Shown here one piece after another: positions 43,143-52,083 of a stretch of 64,000 nt of DNA. Position 1 is the first letter of the stretch; every line of letters begins with the position of its first letter. The notes under the pieces were generated by a model. It did not search any database. It was not told the origin of the DNA and saw only the letters and a list, made by a program, of their open reading frames with translations. The DNA lies in NCBI RefSeq assembly GCF_024171885.1, contig NZ_JAMTCP010000032.1, forward strand, positions 1 to 64,000, in the 5' to 3' direction. The stretch is from Streptoalloteichus tenebrarius (GTDB lineage: Bacteria; Actinomycetota; Actinomycetes; Mycobacteriales; Pseudonocardiaceae). A program made the translations under genes and the position numbers.

Positions 43143-44243
43143 CTACTTCTGAAGTCCTGCGGCGTCGGCCCCCGGCTTCCCGGCGGCGGCCAACACCGTG
43201 TTGAGGGGGCGGAGGTCGGCGAACCCGGCCAGCTCCGGCGCGGTCCTGGTGACGCCGGCGGTCACCCCGTCCTTGGCCAGCCTGGGGAAGGTGCGGGCCA
43301 GCGGGTCCGTGGTGAGCTGGATGTTGGTGAACGCGCGGTCGAGCACGGGCTGGCTCAACGCCTTGCCGGTCAGCTTCTCCAACTGCTTGTTCACCACGGC
43401 CCGCGCCTCGGCCTGGTTGCCCGCCGCCCACTCGGTGGCGGCGAGCTGGCCCCGCAGCAGCGCCTCCACCGTCTTCGGGTGCTCGCGCAGGAACTGGGTC
43501 CGCACGATCAGCACCGTGGTGGGGAACTGCCCGCCCTCCCACAGGTCGCGCTCGTCGACCAGTACCTGGGCGCCGGCCTCCAGCACCAGCCGCGAGGACC
43601 ACGGCTCGGGCAGCCACGCGGCGTCGACCTCGCCGCCGCGGAACGCCTCCAGCGTGCGGGGGTTGTCGGCGTTGGTGACGCGCACCTTGTCCGGCCCGTC
43701 GCCGATGGCCAACCCCTTGTCCGCCAACCACTTCTTCAACGCGACGTCCTGGGTGTTGCCGAGCTGCGGCGTGGCCACCACCCGGCCCCGGAGCTGCTCG
43801 GGCGCGGTGATGCCCGGCTTCACCACGAGCTGCGCGCCGCCGGAGGTCGCCCCGGCCACCAACCGCACGGCCTCCCCCTCGGACTTGGCGAAGGCGTTGA
43901 TCGCCGGGCCCGAGCCGATGAACCCGGCGTCCAGCGATCCGCCCAGCAGCGCGCTGACCTCCTCGGGGCCGGCGTTGAAGGTCTGCGTCGTTAGCTTGGT
44001 CGACCCCAGCTCCCTGGCGAAGAACTCCTTGTCCACCCCGATGAGCGCGGACGCGTGGGTGACGTTCGGGAAGTAGCCCAGCCGCAGTTCGGCGGCGGGC
44101 CCCCGGTCCGACGCGGCGTCCGCGCTGGGGCCGCGGTCCGCACGGGAGCACGCGCCGAGCGTCGTGAGCAGGGGGACGAGGGCCAACACGGCCAGGACGG
44201 CGCGGGTGCGGCGAGGGGGACGCGGGGCGGCGGCCAGACGCAC
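43143..44243 (-). CDS. ssuA: ABC transporter substrate-binding lipoprotein, sulfonate type
   Basis: A 366-residue periplasmic-binding-type protein (SsuA/NMT1 fold). A signal peptide ends in the lipobox LGACSR, so it is a membrane-anchored lipoprotein. The mature domain starts RLGYFPNVTHASALIGVD, a typical opening for this family. The GTG at 44243 has AAAGGAG 7 bases upstream. It lies 10 bases after cysN, in the middle of the sulfur operon. Confidence 0.9.
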   Translation of the reverse strand: MRLAAAPRPPRRTRAVLAVLALVPLLTTLGACSRADRGPSADAASDRGPAAELRLGYFPNVTHASALIGVDKEFFARELGSTKLTTQTFNAGPEEVSALLGGSLDAGFIGSGPAINAFAKSEGEAVRLVAGATSGGAQLVVKPGITAPEQLRGRVVATPQLGNTQDVALKKWLADKGLAIGDGPDKVRVTNADNPRTLEAFRGGEVDAAWLPEPWSSRLVLEAGAQVLVDERDLWEGGQFPTTVLIVRTQFLREHPKTVEALLRGQLAATEWAAGNQAEARAVVNKQLEKLTGKALSQPVLDRAFTNIQLTTDPLARTFPRLAKDGVTAGVTRTAPELAGFADLRPLNTVLAAAGKPGADAAGLQK

Positions 44244-44253
44244 GGGATCTCCT

Positions 44254-45576
44254 TTACGGGCCGGGGGAGACGAGGTCGCGACGGGTGTCCATGACGGGGA
44301 GCGGCGCGCCGACCAGGCCCGCGGCGACCGTGCCGCCGTCGGTCTGGTCGATCACCAGGAACGCGCCGGTGCGGGGCAGGTCGGTGTAGGGGTCGACGGG
44401 CAGCGGCTCGGCGGTGCGCAGCGCCACCCGCCCGATCTCGTTGAGCGCCAGGGACCGCGGCGCGTCCGAGACGGACAGGGTCTGCTCGTCGAACAACGCG
44501 GTCAGCTCGGTGACGATCGCCGGCACGGTGCGGGTGCCGTGCTTGACGAGCACCCGCGCGCCGGCGCGCAGCGGCTTCTCACTGAGCCAACACAGGGTCG
44601 CGTCGAGTTCGTCGGTCACCTCGGGGGGCGCGCCGCCGGCGATCAGGTCGCCGCGCCCGATGTCCAGGTCGTCGGCGAGCAGCAGGGTCACCGACTGGCC
44701 CGCGCTGGCCTCGGCGAGCGGGCCGTCCGGGGTGTCGATGTGCTCCACCCGGCTGCGCAGGCCGGACGGGAACACCGTGACCTCGTCGCCGGTCCGCACG
44801 ACGCCGGAGGCGACCTGGCCCGCGTAGCCCCGGTAGTCCGGGTACTCGGCGGTGCGCGGCCGGATCACGTACTGCACCGGGAACCGGAACGGCGCGTCGT
44901 GCGGGTCCTCCCGCACCGGCACGGTCTCCAGGTGCTCCAGCAGGGTCGGCCCGACGTACCACGGGGTGTGTTCCGAGCGGTCGACGACGTTGTCGCCGAG
45001 CAGCGCGGACACCGGCACCGCCTGCACCGCGCTCTCCTCGTAGCCGAGCGCGGTGACGTGGGCGGTGAAGTCCTTGGCGATCAACGCGAACGTGGTCTCG
45101 TCGTGGTCGACCAGGTCGATCTTGTTGACCGCGAGCACCAGCCGGGGCACGCCCAGCAGCGCGAGCACGGCGGCGTGCCGGCGGGTCTGCTCCACCACGC
45201 CCTTGCGCGCGTCCACGAGCAGGATCGCGAGCTGCGCGGTCGACGCGCCGGTGACCGTGTTGCGGGTGTACTGGACGTGTCCCGGGGTGTCGGCGAGCAC
45301 GAAGGAGCGGCGGGGCGTGGCGAAGTAGCGGTAGGCCACGTCGATGGTGATGCCCTGCTCGCGCTCCGAGCGCAGGCCGTCCACGAGCAGCGACAGGTCC
45401 GGAGTGGACAGACCACGGTCCACACTGGCCCTGCGCACCGCGTCGAGCTGGTCGGCCAGCACCGACTTGGTGTCGTACAGCAGCCGGCCGACCAGGGTGG
45501 ACTTGCCGTCGTCCACGCTGCCCGCCGTGGCCAGGCGCAGCAGGTCGGCCGAGCCGTGTGATCGTTGACGGTCCAT
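44254..45576 (-). CDS. cysN: Sulfate adenylyltransferase subunit 1
   Basis: A 440-residue GTPase subunit of ATP sulfurylase, which with CysD makes adenylyl sulfate. Motifs: GSVDDGKSTLVGRLLYD (G1), DTPGHVQYTRN (G3), NKIDLVDHD (G4). There is no C-terminal APS kinase (CysC) domain, in keeping with a CysH of the APS-reducing type. The ATG overlaps the cysD stop (TGATG). Confidence 0.95.
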   Translation of the reverse strand: MDRQRSHGSADLLRLATAGSVDDGKSTLVGRLLYDTKSVLADQLDAVRRASVDRGLSTPDLSLLVDGLRSEREQGITIDVAYRYFATPRRSFVLADTPGHVQYTRNTVTGASTAQLAILLVDARKGVVEQTRRHAAVLALLGVPRLVLAVNKIDLVDHDETTFALIAKDFTAHVTALGYEESAVQAVPVSALLGDNVVDRSEHTPWYVGPTLLEHLETVPVREDPHDAPFRFPVQYVIRPRTAEYPDYRGYAGQVASGVVRTGDEVTVFPSGLRSRVEHIDTPDGPLAEASAGQSVTLLLADDLDIGRGDLIAGGAPPEVTDELDATLCWLSEKPLRAGARVLVKHGTRTVPAIVTELTALFDEQTLSVSDAPRSLALNEIGRVALRTAEPLPVDPYTDLPRTGAFLVIDQTDGGTVAAGLVGAPLPVMDTRRDLVSPGP

Positions 45577-46502
45577 CAGAAGTAGCCCTCCCGCTTCCGG
45601 TCCTCCATGGCGGCCTCGGACAGCCGGTCGTCGGCGCGGGTGGCCCCGCGCTCGGTGAGCCGGCTGGCCTGCACCTCGGCGATGACGTCGGCGACGGTCC
45701 TCGCCTCGGACTCCACGGCTCCGGTGCAGGAGCCGTCGCCCACGGTGCGGTAGCGGACGGTCCGTTCCTCGACGACCTCGCCCTCGCGGGGCCCGCCCCA
45801 CGGTCCGGAGGTCAACAACATCCCGTCGCGCCGGTACACGTGGCGGCGGTGGGCGTAGTAGATCGACGGGAGCTGGATGCCCTCGCGGGCGATGTAGCGC
45901 CACACGTCCAGCTCGGTCCAGTTCGACAGCGGGAAGACCCGCACGTGCTCGCCCGGCCGGTGCCGGCCGTTGTAGAGGTTCCACAGCTCCGGCCGCTGCC
46001 GGCGCGGATCCCACTGGCCGAAGGCGTTGCGCAGGCTGAAGACCCGCTCCTTGGCCCGCGCCCGCTCCTCGTCCCTGCGGCCGCCGCCGAACACCGCGTC
46101 GAACCGCTGCTCGGCGATGGTGTCCAGCAACGGCGTGGTCTGCAACGGGTTGCGGGTGCCGTCGGGCCGCTCGGTCAGCCGGCCGTCGTCGATCCAGTCC
46201 TGCACGCGCGCGACCACCAGCCGGGCGCCCAGCTCCTCGACGAGGGCGTCGCGGAACTCCAGCACCTCAGGGAAGTTGTGCCCGGTGTCGACGTGCAGCA
46301 ACGGGAACGGGATGGGCGCCGGCCAGAACGCCTTGCGGGCCAGGTGCACCAGCACCGTCGAGTCCTTACCGCCGGAGAAGAGGATCACCGGCCGGTCGAA
46401 CTCGCCGGCCACCTCGCGGAAGATGTGGATCGCCTCGGACTCCAACGCGTCCAGGGCGGCCCCGGCCAGGTCCGGCGGCGTGTCCACCGTGTCCGTGCTC
46501 AT
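45576..46502 (-). CDS. cysD: Sulfate adenylyltransferase subunit 2
   Basis: A 308-residue catalytic subunit of ATP sulfurylase. The PP-loop FSGGKDSTVLVHLA (about residues 43-56) and the DTGHNFPEVLEFRD and GRRDEERARAKERVFS segments are diagnostic. It ends in the usual EGYF. It starts 13 bases after cysH and overlaps cysN. Confidence 0.96.
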   Translation of the reverse strand: MSTDTVDTPPDLAGAALDALESEAIHIFREVAGEFDRPVILFSGGKDSTVLVHLARKAFWPAPIPFPLLHVDTGHNFPEVLEFRDALVEELGARLVVARVQDWIDDGRLTERPDGTRNPLQTTPLLDTIAEQRFDAVFGGGRRDEERARAKERVFSLRNAFGQWDPRRQRPELWNLYNGRHRPGEHVRVFPLSNWTELDVWRYIAREGIQLPSIYYAHRRHVYRRDGMLLTSGPWGGPREGEVVEERTVRYRTVGDGSCTGAVESEARTVADVIAEVQASRLTERGATRADDRLSEAAMEDRKREGYF

Positions 46503-46515
46503 GATGGTCCCCTTC

Positions 46516-47214
46516 TCAGCCGTGCAGGCCGCACTCGGTCTTGGCCCGGCCCGCCCAGCGGCCGCTGCGCGGGTCGGAGCCGGGCGCGGGCCTGGCGGTG
46601 CACGGCGCGCAGCCGATCGACGGGTAGCCGGCCGGCACCAGTGGGTTGACCAGCACGCCGTGCCGGTCGACGTAGGCGTCCATGTCCTCGTCGGTCCACG
46701 CGGCCAACGGGTTCACCTTGACCAGCCCGTTGCGCTCGTCCCAGCCGACGACGGGGGTGTTCGCCCTGGTCGGCGCGTCGACCCTGCGGACGCCGGTGAC
46801 CCAGGCGTCGTAGTTGGCCAACGTGCGGCGCAGCGGGATCACCTTGCGCAGGAAGCAACACCGGTCCGGGTCGCGCTCGTACAGCCGGGGGCCCTCGGCC
46901 TCGTCCTGCTCGGCCACCGTGCGGTCGGGGAGGGCGTTGACGATCGGCACGTCGTACACGCTGGCCACCGCGTCGCGGGTGCCGATGGTCTCGGCGAAGT
47001 GGTAGCCGGTCTCCAGGAACAGCACCGGGACGCCGGGCCGGGCCCTGACCGCGAGGTCGACCAGCACCGCGTCCTGGAAGTTCGAGGCCACGATCCAGCG
47101 GTCGCCGAAGGTCGCCGCCGTCCAGGCCAGCACCTCCTCGGCGGGGGCGTCGGCCAGCTCGCGCCCGGCCCGTTCCGCCAGCCGGCGCAGGTCGCTGTCC
47201 GGGGGAGTGATCAT
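46516..47214 (-). CDS. cysH: Adenylyl-sulfate/phosphoadenylyl-sulfate reductase
   Basis: A 232-residue reductase producing sulfite. Conserved ETGYHFAET and VTGVRR motifs surround the PP-loop-like fold. The cysteine pairs DRCCFLRK and IGCAPCT are the four ligands of the 4Fe-4S cluster of the APS-reducing bacterial type, and the catalytic cysteine sits in the C-terminal ECGLHG. The ATG overlaps the TGA of the zinc-ribbon gene (ATGA). Confidence 0.95.
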   Translation of the reverse strand: MITPPDSDLRRLAERAGRELADAPAEEVLAWTAATFGDRWIVASNFQDAVLVDLAVRARPGVPVLFLETGYHFAETIGTRDAVASVYDVPIVNALPDRTVAEQDEAEGPRLYERDPDRCCFLRKVIPLRRTLANYDAWVTGVRRVDAPTRANTPVVGWDERNGLVKVNPLAAWTDEDMDAYVDRHGVLVNPLVPAGYPSIGCAPCTARPAPGSDPRSGRWAGRAKTECGLHG

Positions 47215-47366
47215 CGGGAGACCTCCGTCGTGACCAGGCCGACCAGCTTCACGGCGAACACGCGGCGGCAGGCGGCGCACCGCCACGCGCCGTGCGGTTC
47301 CGGTTCCGGCCGCAGGTCCTCGTCGCCGCAGTAGGGGCAGTAGAAGGGGGTGGCGCGTTCGCTCAT
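47211..47366 (-). CDS. 51-residue zinc-ribbon protein of the sulfite reductase operon
   Basis: A tiny protein with CPYCGDEDL and CAACRRVFAV, two CxxC knuckles of a zinc ribbon or rubredoxin-like metal site. It overlaps both neighbours by four bases (ATGA at each end), which strongly supports that it is translated. Similar small proteins sit between sir and cysH in other actinobacteria, as I recall; a role as a metal or electron carrier or as an assembly factor for the reductases is inference. Confidence 0.88.
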   Translation of the reverse strand: MSERATPFYCPYCGDEDLRPEPEPHGAWRCAACRRVFAVKLVGLVTTEVSR

Positions 47367-49048
47367 CGCAGGTCGTCCTCCTCGGCCCTGGCGACCCACT
47401 GGGCGAACCGCTCGCCCTCGGCCCGCTGGTCGGCGAACCGGCGCACGACCCGCTCCACGTAGTCCGGCAGCTCCTCGGCGGTGACCTTCAGACCGCGCAG
47501 CTTGCGGCCGAACCCGGCGTCGAGGCCGAGCCCGCCGCCCAGGTGCACCTGGAAGCCCTCCACCTGGTTCCCGTCGGCGTCGGTGACGATCTGTCCCTTC
47601 AGGCCGATGTCGGCGACCTGGATGCGGGCGCAGGAGTTCGGGCAGCCGTTGAGGTGCACCGAGACCGGCGGGTCGAGCGTGGCGTTGACGTCGGCCAGCC
47701 GGCGCTCCAGCGCCTCGACCAGCGTCGCCGCCCGCGCCTTGGTCTCGACGATCGCCAGCTTGCAGAACTCGATGCCGGTGCAGGCCATCGTGGCCCGCCG
47801 CCACGGCGAGGGCTCGGCGGTCAGGCCCAGCGCGGCCAGCTCGCCGGTCAGACTGTCCACATCGGACTCGTTCACGTCGAGCACGACCAGTTTCTGTTGC
47901 GCCGTCAGGCGAACCCGGCGCGAGCCCACCCGCTCCGCCGCCTTGGCCACCGCGACCAGCGTCGAACCCGACACCCGCCCGGCCACCGGGGCCACGCCCA
48001 CGAAGAACCGGCCGTCCTTCTGCCGGTGCACCCCCACGTGGTCCTGCGGCGTCGCCGGCGCCTCGGGGGCGGGCCCGTCCACCAGCGGCCGCCCCAGGTA
48101 CTCCTTCTCCAGCACCTCGCGGAACCGCTCCACACCCCAGTCGGCGACCAGGAACTTGATCCGCGCCCGGTGCCGCAGCCGGCGGTAGCCGTAGTCCCGG
48201 AAGATCCCGACGATCCCCGCCCACACCTCGGGCACCTCGTCCACCGGCACCCACGCGCCCAGCCGCTGGGCGATCATCGGGTTGGTCGACAGGCCGCCGC
48301 CCACCCACACGTCGAAGCCCGGCCCGTGCTCGGGGTGCCGCACCCCGACGAACGAGACGTCGTTCACCTCGTGCGCGACGTCCTGGAGGCCCGAGATCGC
48401 GGTCTTGAACTTGCGTGGCAGGTTGGAGAACGCCGGGTCGCCGACGTACCGCCGGGTGATCTCCCGGATGGCGGGGGTGCCGTCGACGACCTCGTCCTCG
48501 GCGATCCCGGCCACCGGCGAGCCCAGCACCACGCGCGGGGTGTCGCCGCAGGCCTCGGTGGTGGACAGGCCCACCGCCTCCAGCCGCTCCCAGACCGCCG
48601 GCACGTCCTCGATCCGGATCCAGTGGTACTGCACGTTCTGCCGGTCGGTGATGTCGGCGGTGTCCCGCGCGTAGGTCTGCGACAGCTCCCCGACGACGCG
48701 CAACTGCTCGGTGGTGAGCTGACCGCCGTCCACCCGCACCCGCAGCATGAAGTACCGGTCGTCCAGCTCCTCGGGGGCCAGCACCGCGGTGCGCCCGCCG
48801 TCGATCCCGGGCCGCCGCTGGGTGTACAGCCCCCACCAGCGGAAACGGCCCCGCAGGTCGGCCGGGTCGATCGAGTCGAACCCGTGCCTCGCGTAGATCG
48901 TCTCGATCCTGGCGCGGACGTTGAGCCCGTCGTCGTCCCTCTTCGTGCGCTCGTTGGGGTTGAGCGGTTCGCGGTAGCCGAGCGCCCACTGGCCCTCGCC
49001 GCGACGGCGCCTCACGCGGGCCGGCGCTGCCGTCGTAGGGGGAACCAT
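47363..49048 (-). CDS. sir: Ferredoxin-type sulfite reductase (siroheme, 4Fe-4S)
   Basis: A 561-residue nitrite/sulfite reductase that makes sulfide from sulfite. It has two ferredoxin-like halves; the siroheme/Fe-S ligands are in ACTGIEFCKLA and NGCPNSCARIQ (about residues 418-460). DRQNVQYHWIRIEDVP and FSNLPRKFKTAISG are typical of the SirA type of mycobacteria. ATG 49048 has GGAGG 7 bases upstream. It is the first large gene of the operon, behind a cysteine-attenuator leader peptide. Confidence 0.95.
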   Translation of the reverse strand: MVPPTTAAPARVRRRRGEGQWALGYREPLNPNERTKRDDDGLNVRARIETIYARHGFDSIDPADLRGRFRWWGLYTQRRPGIDGGRTAVLAPEELDDRYFMLRVRVDGGQLTTEQLRVVGELSQTYARDTADITDRQNVQYHWIRIEDVPAVWERLEAVGLSTTEACGDTPRVVLGSPVAGIAEDEVVDGTPAIREITRRYVGDPAFSNLPRKFKTAISGLQDVAHEVNDVSFVGVRHPEHGPGFDVWVGGGLSTNPMIAQRLGAWVPVDEVPEVWAGIVGIFRDYGYRRLRHRARIKFLVADWGVERFREVLEKEYLGRPLVDGPAPEAPATPQDHVGVHRQKDGRFFVGVAPVAGRVSGSTLVAVAKAAERVGSRRVRLTAQQKLVVLDVNESDVDSLTGELAALGLTAEPSPWRRATMACTGIEFCKLAIVETKARAATLVEALERRLADVNATLDPPVSVHLNGCPNSCARIQVADIGLKGQIVTDADGNQVEGFQVHLGGGLGLDAGFGRKLRGLKVTAEELPDYVERVVRRFADQRAEGERFAQWVARAEEDDLR

Positions 49049-49177
49049 CTGGCGACCTCCGGGGTGTCCTCGCACCGGGGCGGCGGCATGGTTCCCCTGG
49101 TCACACGGGTGCCTGGGGTGGTGACAGCCGACGCTCCCGGCGCCGGCTGGTGATGATCTGAACGCGCGGCGGCGGGA

Positions 49178-49264
49178 CTAACCCAGCCGTCGGCACAGTG
49201 CGCTGGAGACCCGCCGGTAGTCGATGTGGCGGCGGGCCACGAGGCGGATGTCGAGCGCGGTCAC
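49178..49264 (-). CDS. Cysteine-attenuator leader peptide
   Basis: A 28-codon ORF encoding VTALDIRLVARRHIDYRR followed by VSSALCRRLG. The RRH(I/V)D..RVSSALC core is that of the small leader peptides found in front of actinobacterial sulfur assimilation operons. Stalling at the Cys codon when cysteine is scarce is thought to allow expression downstream. It ends 129 bases before sir. No clear ribosome-binding site is seen, so the mRNA may be leaderless. Confidence 0.85.
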   Translation of the reverse strand: MTALDIRLVARRHIDYRRVSSALCRRLG

Positions 49265-49330
49265 GGCGGTCAGAGTGCCACCAGGTCCGGGGGTCGTCTA
49301 GCACCGTTCGGATGCTGGGACACTGGTCGT

Positions 49331-50548
49331 GTGCCCTCTACACTCCCGCCGGGCGACCCGGCTCCGCCGGACGGCGTACTGCCGGCCGCCGCCCTCGACG
49401 GTCTCGGCAACCGACCGTTCGGGGTGTACGTGCATGTGCCCTTCTGCGCCACCCGATGCGGCTACTGCGACTTCAACACCTACACGCCGGGTGAGCTGGG
49501 CTCGTCGGCCTCGCCCCAGTCCTGGCTGGAGGGCCTGCGCCGCGAGCTGGACCTCGCCGCGCGCGTCCTCGGCTCCGCGCCGCCCGCCGACACCGTGTTC
49601 GTGGGCGGCGGCACCCCCTCGCTGCTCGGCGCGGACGGCCTCGGCGACGTGCTGGACGCGGTGCGCTCGGCGTTCGGCCTCGCGTCGGACGCCGAGGTGA
49701 CCACCGAGGCCAACCCCGAGTCGACCTCGCCCGCCTTCTTCTCCGCCATCCGTGAGGCCGGCTACACCCGCGTCTCGCTCGGCATGCAGTCCGCCGCGCC
49801 GCACGTGCTGGCCGTGCTCGACCGCCGGCACACGCCGGGGCGGGCCGTCACCGCGGCGCGTGAGGCGGCGGCCGCCGGCTTCGCGCACGTCAACCTGGAC
49901 CTGATCTACGGGACCCCCGGGGAGACCGAGGACGACCTGCGGGCCTCCCTCGACGCGGTGCTGGCCGCCGGCGTCGACCACGTCTCCGCGTACTCACTGA
50001 TCGTGGAGGAGGGCACCGCGCTGGCCCGACGGGTCCACCGCGGCGAGCTGCCCGCCCCCGACGACGACGTGCTCGCCGACCGGTACGAGCTGGTCGACGA
50101 CACGCTGACCGCCGCGGGGCTCGGCTGGTACGAGGTGTCCAACTGGGCGTCCTCCACCGCCGCCCGGTGCCGGCACAACCTCGGCTACTGGCTCGGCGGC
50201 GACTGGTGGGGCGCCGGCCCGGGAGCCCACAGCCACGTCGGCGGCGTCCGGTGGTGGAACGTCAAGCACCCCGCGCGCTACGCCGGCCTGCTGGCCGAGG
50301 GGCTGTCGCCCGCCGCCGGGCGCGAGGTCCTCACTGAGGCCGAGCGGCACGAGGAGCGGGTCCTGCTGGAGCTGCGGTTGGCCGAGGGCCTGCCGCTCGC
50401 CGCGCTGGACGCCGACGGCGCCGCCGAGGCGCGGCGCGCGGCCGGGGACGGCCTGCTCGACCCCGGCGCCCTCGCCGCCGGCCGGTGCGTCCTGACCCGG
50501 CCGGGCCGCCTGCTCGCCGACGCCCTCGTCCGCCGCCTCCTGCCCTGA
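49331..50548 (+). CDS. hemW: Radical SAM heme chaperone HemW
   Basis: A 405-residue HemN-like radical SAM protein that delivers heme. The Fe-S motif is CATRCGYCDFNTY (CxxxCxxC, about residues 41-53); GGGTPSLL, NPES and the HemW-type C-terminal domain with CRHNLGYW follow. It lacks features of the true coproporphyrinogen oxidase. GTG 49331 gives the expected short N-terminus. Divergent from the sulfur operon. Confidence 0.93.
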   Translation: MPSTLPPGDPAPPDGVLPAAALDGLGNRPFGVYVHVPFCATRCGYCDFNTYTPGELGSSASPQSWLEGLRRELDLAARVLGSAPPADTVFVGGGTPSLLGADGLGDVLDAVRSAFGLASDAEVTTEANPESTSPAFFSAIREAGYTRVSLGMQSAAPHVLAVLDRRHTPGRAVTAAREAAAAGFAHVNLDLIYGTPGETEDDLRASLDAVLAAGVDHVSAYSLIVEEGTALARRVHRGELPAPDDDVLADRYELVDDTLTAAGLGWYEVSNWASSTAARCRHNLGYWLGGDWWGAGPGAHSHVGGVRWWNVKHPARYAGLLAEGLSPAAGREVLTEAERHEERVLLELRLAEGLPLAALDADGAAEARRAAGDGLLDPGALAAGRCVLTRPGRLLADALVRRLLP

Positions 50549-50881
50549 CGTCCCCTGACGTCCGGCGGCGTCCCCCGGCGTCCCCTGACGTCCGGCGGCG
50601 GGCGCTCCGCGTCGCGCTCGCCCCTGACACGCGCACGTCGCCCGTGGGCCACGCCTGCCCGCGTCCGGTCGTCGCGCGACCGGGCGGCGGAATTGTCGCG
50701 ATGTTGACGGGATGTCGGGAACTCCTCACGCCCCTCCCCAGTTGATCTGGCGGGACAGTTGATCTGGCGGGACGCCTCGGGCGGTCGTGGCCTCCCCCGG
50801 GCGCCGCCACGTCGGAGCGCGACCAGAGGCGACCTCCGCCAGGTGCGGCGCACCCCTCGGAGTCGAGTGAGGAGTACATCG
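50549..50881. other. Gene-less interval with short repeats
   Basis: The left end holds several copies of CCCCTGACGTCCGGCGGCGT-like units (50549-50600). The right part includes two exact tandem copies of the 17-base CAGTTGATCTGGCGGGA (50739-50755 and 50756-50772). No gene is visible. The spo0M promoter probably lies between the repeats and 50881. Confidence 0.6.
50739..50772. repeat. 17-bp perfect tandem duplication
   Basis: CAGTTGATCTGGCGGGA occurs twice in direct succession in the spo0M upstream region. Confidence 0.9.
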
Positions 50882-51886
50882 GTGGTGTTCAAACGGATGT
50901 TGCGCGCGTTCGGCGTTGGCGGGCCGACGGTCGACACCGTGCTGCCCAACCCGAACGTCCGGCCGGGCGAGACGCTGGTCGGGGAGGTGCGCGTCCAGGG
51001 AGGGGACCACGAGGTCGACATCGAGCACATCGCGCTCGCCCTGGTCACCCGGGTCGAGCGGGAGCACGGCGACAGCGAGCGCGAGGGTGCGGTCGAGTTC
51101 CACCGGGCGGTCGTCTCCGGCCCGCTCCGGCTGGGCGCGCGCGAGCCGAGGGTGATCCCGTTCCAGATCCCGCTGCCGTGGGAGACCCCGCTCACCACCG
51201 TCTCGGGCCAGCCGCTGTACGGCATGGCGCTGGGCCTGCGCACCGAGGTGGCGGTGGCCAAGGCGGTCGACAAGGGCGACATGGACCCCGTGTTCGTGCA
51301 CCCGCTGCCCTCCCAGGACCGGGTGCTGGACGCCTTCGGCCAGCTCGGCTTCCAGTTCCGCCGCGCCGACCTGGAGCTGGGGCACATCCACGGGGTGGCC
51401 CAGCAGCTCCCCTTCTACCAGGAGATCGAGTTCTTCCCGCCGGGCCAGTACGCGGGGCGGATCAACGAGGTCGAGCTGACCTTCGTCACCAGCCCCGTCG
51501 GCGTCGACGTCGTGCTGGAGGCCGACAAGCGCGGCGGGATGTTCCGGTCCGGCGGCGACGTCGTCGGCCGGTTCCACGTCTCGCACGAGGAGGCGCTGAC
51601 GGTCGACTGGGCCGGCCACCTCCACTCCTGGCTGGAGCAGGTCGCGTCCCGGCACAGCGCCGCCCACCACGGCTACGGCGTCCCGGAGCACCACGGGTAC
51701 CCGCACGGCGGGCACTACGACCACCACGGGCACTACGGGCACCCGCAGGAGCACCACCACCGGCGGGGGATGGGCGCGGGCGCGGTCGTCGCCGGCGCCG
51801 CCGCCGGCTTCGTCGGCGGCATGATCGCGGGCGAGGTGATCGACGAGGTGGGCGACGCCTTCTTCGGCGACGACGAGGAGGCCTGA
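50882..51886 (+). CDS. Sporulation-control protein Spo0M-like (arrestin fold)
   Basis: A 334-residue protein. Residues 1-245 are the Spo0M/arrestin-like domain (MLRAFGVGGPTVDTVLPNPN ... EIEFFPPGQYAGRINEVELT). A His/Gly/Tyr-rich stretch follows (about 265-300), which could bind metal, and then a glycine-rich hydrophobic segment (GAVVAGAAAGFVGGMIAGEV), a possible membrane anchor absent from Bacillus Spo0M. Start GTG 50882 with AGGAG upstream. Confidence 0.88.
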   Translation: MVFKRMLRAFGVGGPTVDTVLPNPNVRPGETLVGEVRVQGGDHEVDIEHIALALVTRVEREHGDSEREGAVEFHRAVVSGPLRLGAREPRVIPFQIPLPWETPLTTVSGQPLYGMALGLRTEVAVAKAVDKGDMDPVFVHPLPSQDRVLDAFGQLGFQFRRADLELGHIHGVAQQLPFYQEIEFFPPGQYAGRINEVELTFVTSPVGVDVVLEADKRGGMFRSGGDVVGRFHVSHEEALTVDWAGHLHSWLEQVASRHSAAHHGYGVPEHHGYPHGGHYDHHGHYGHPQEHHHRRGMGAGAVVAGAAAGFVGGMIAGEVIDEVGDAFFGDDEEA

Positions 51887-52083
51887 TCCCCGCGCCGTGC
51901 CGCCCCGCCGGCCCCGGCCGGGCGGCACGGCTCCGGGACCGCTCCTCGGAGCGGCCCCAGGACGGCGAAACCCTTGGCGGGCAACGGAATCCGGCAACGC
52001 CCGAGCGTGACCCGGTGGGTCAGGGGGGAGTCATCCGATGACGACAGGACGGCCGACGGCGCTCCACCCGAACAGCCGAACGC

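Noticed and set aside
49101-49304. 67-aa minus-strand open frame over the sulfur-operon leader
   Set aside because: The overlapping 28-aa frame matches the known leader-peptide family, so the longer frame is a shadow.
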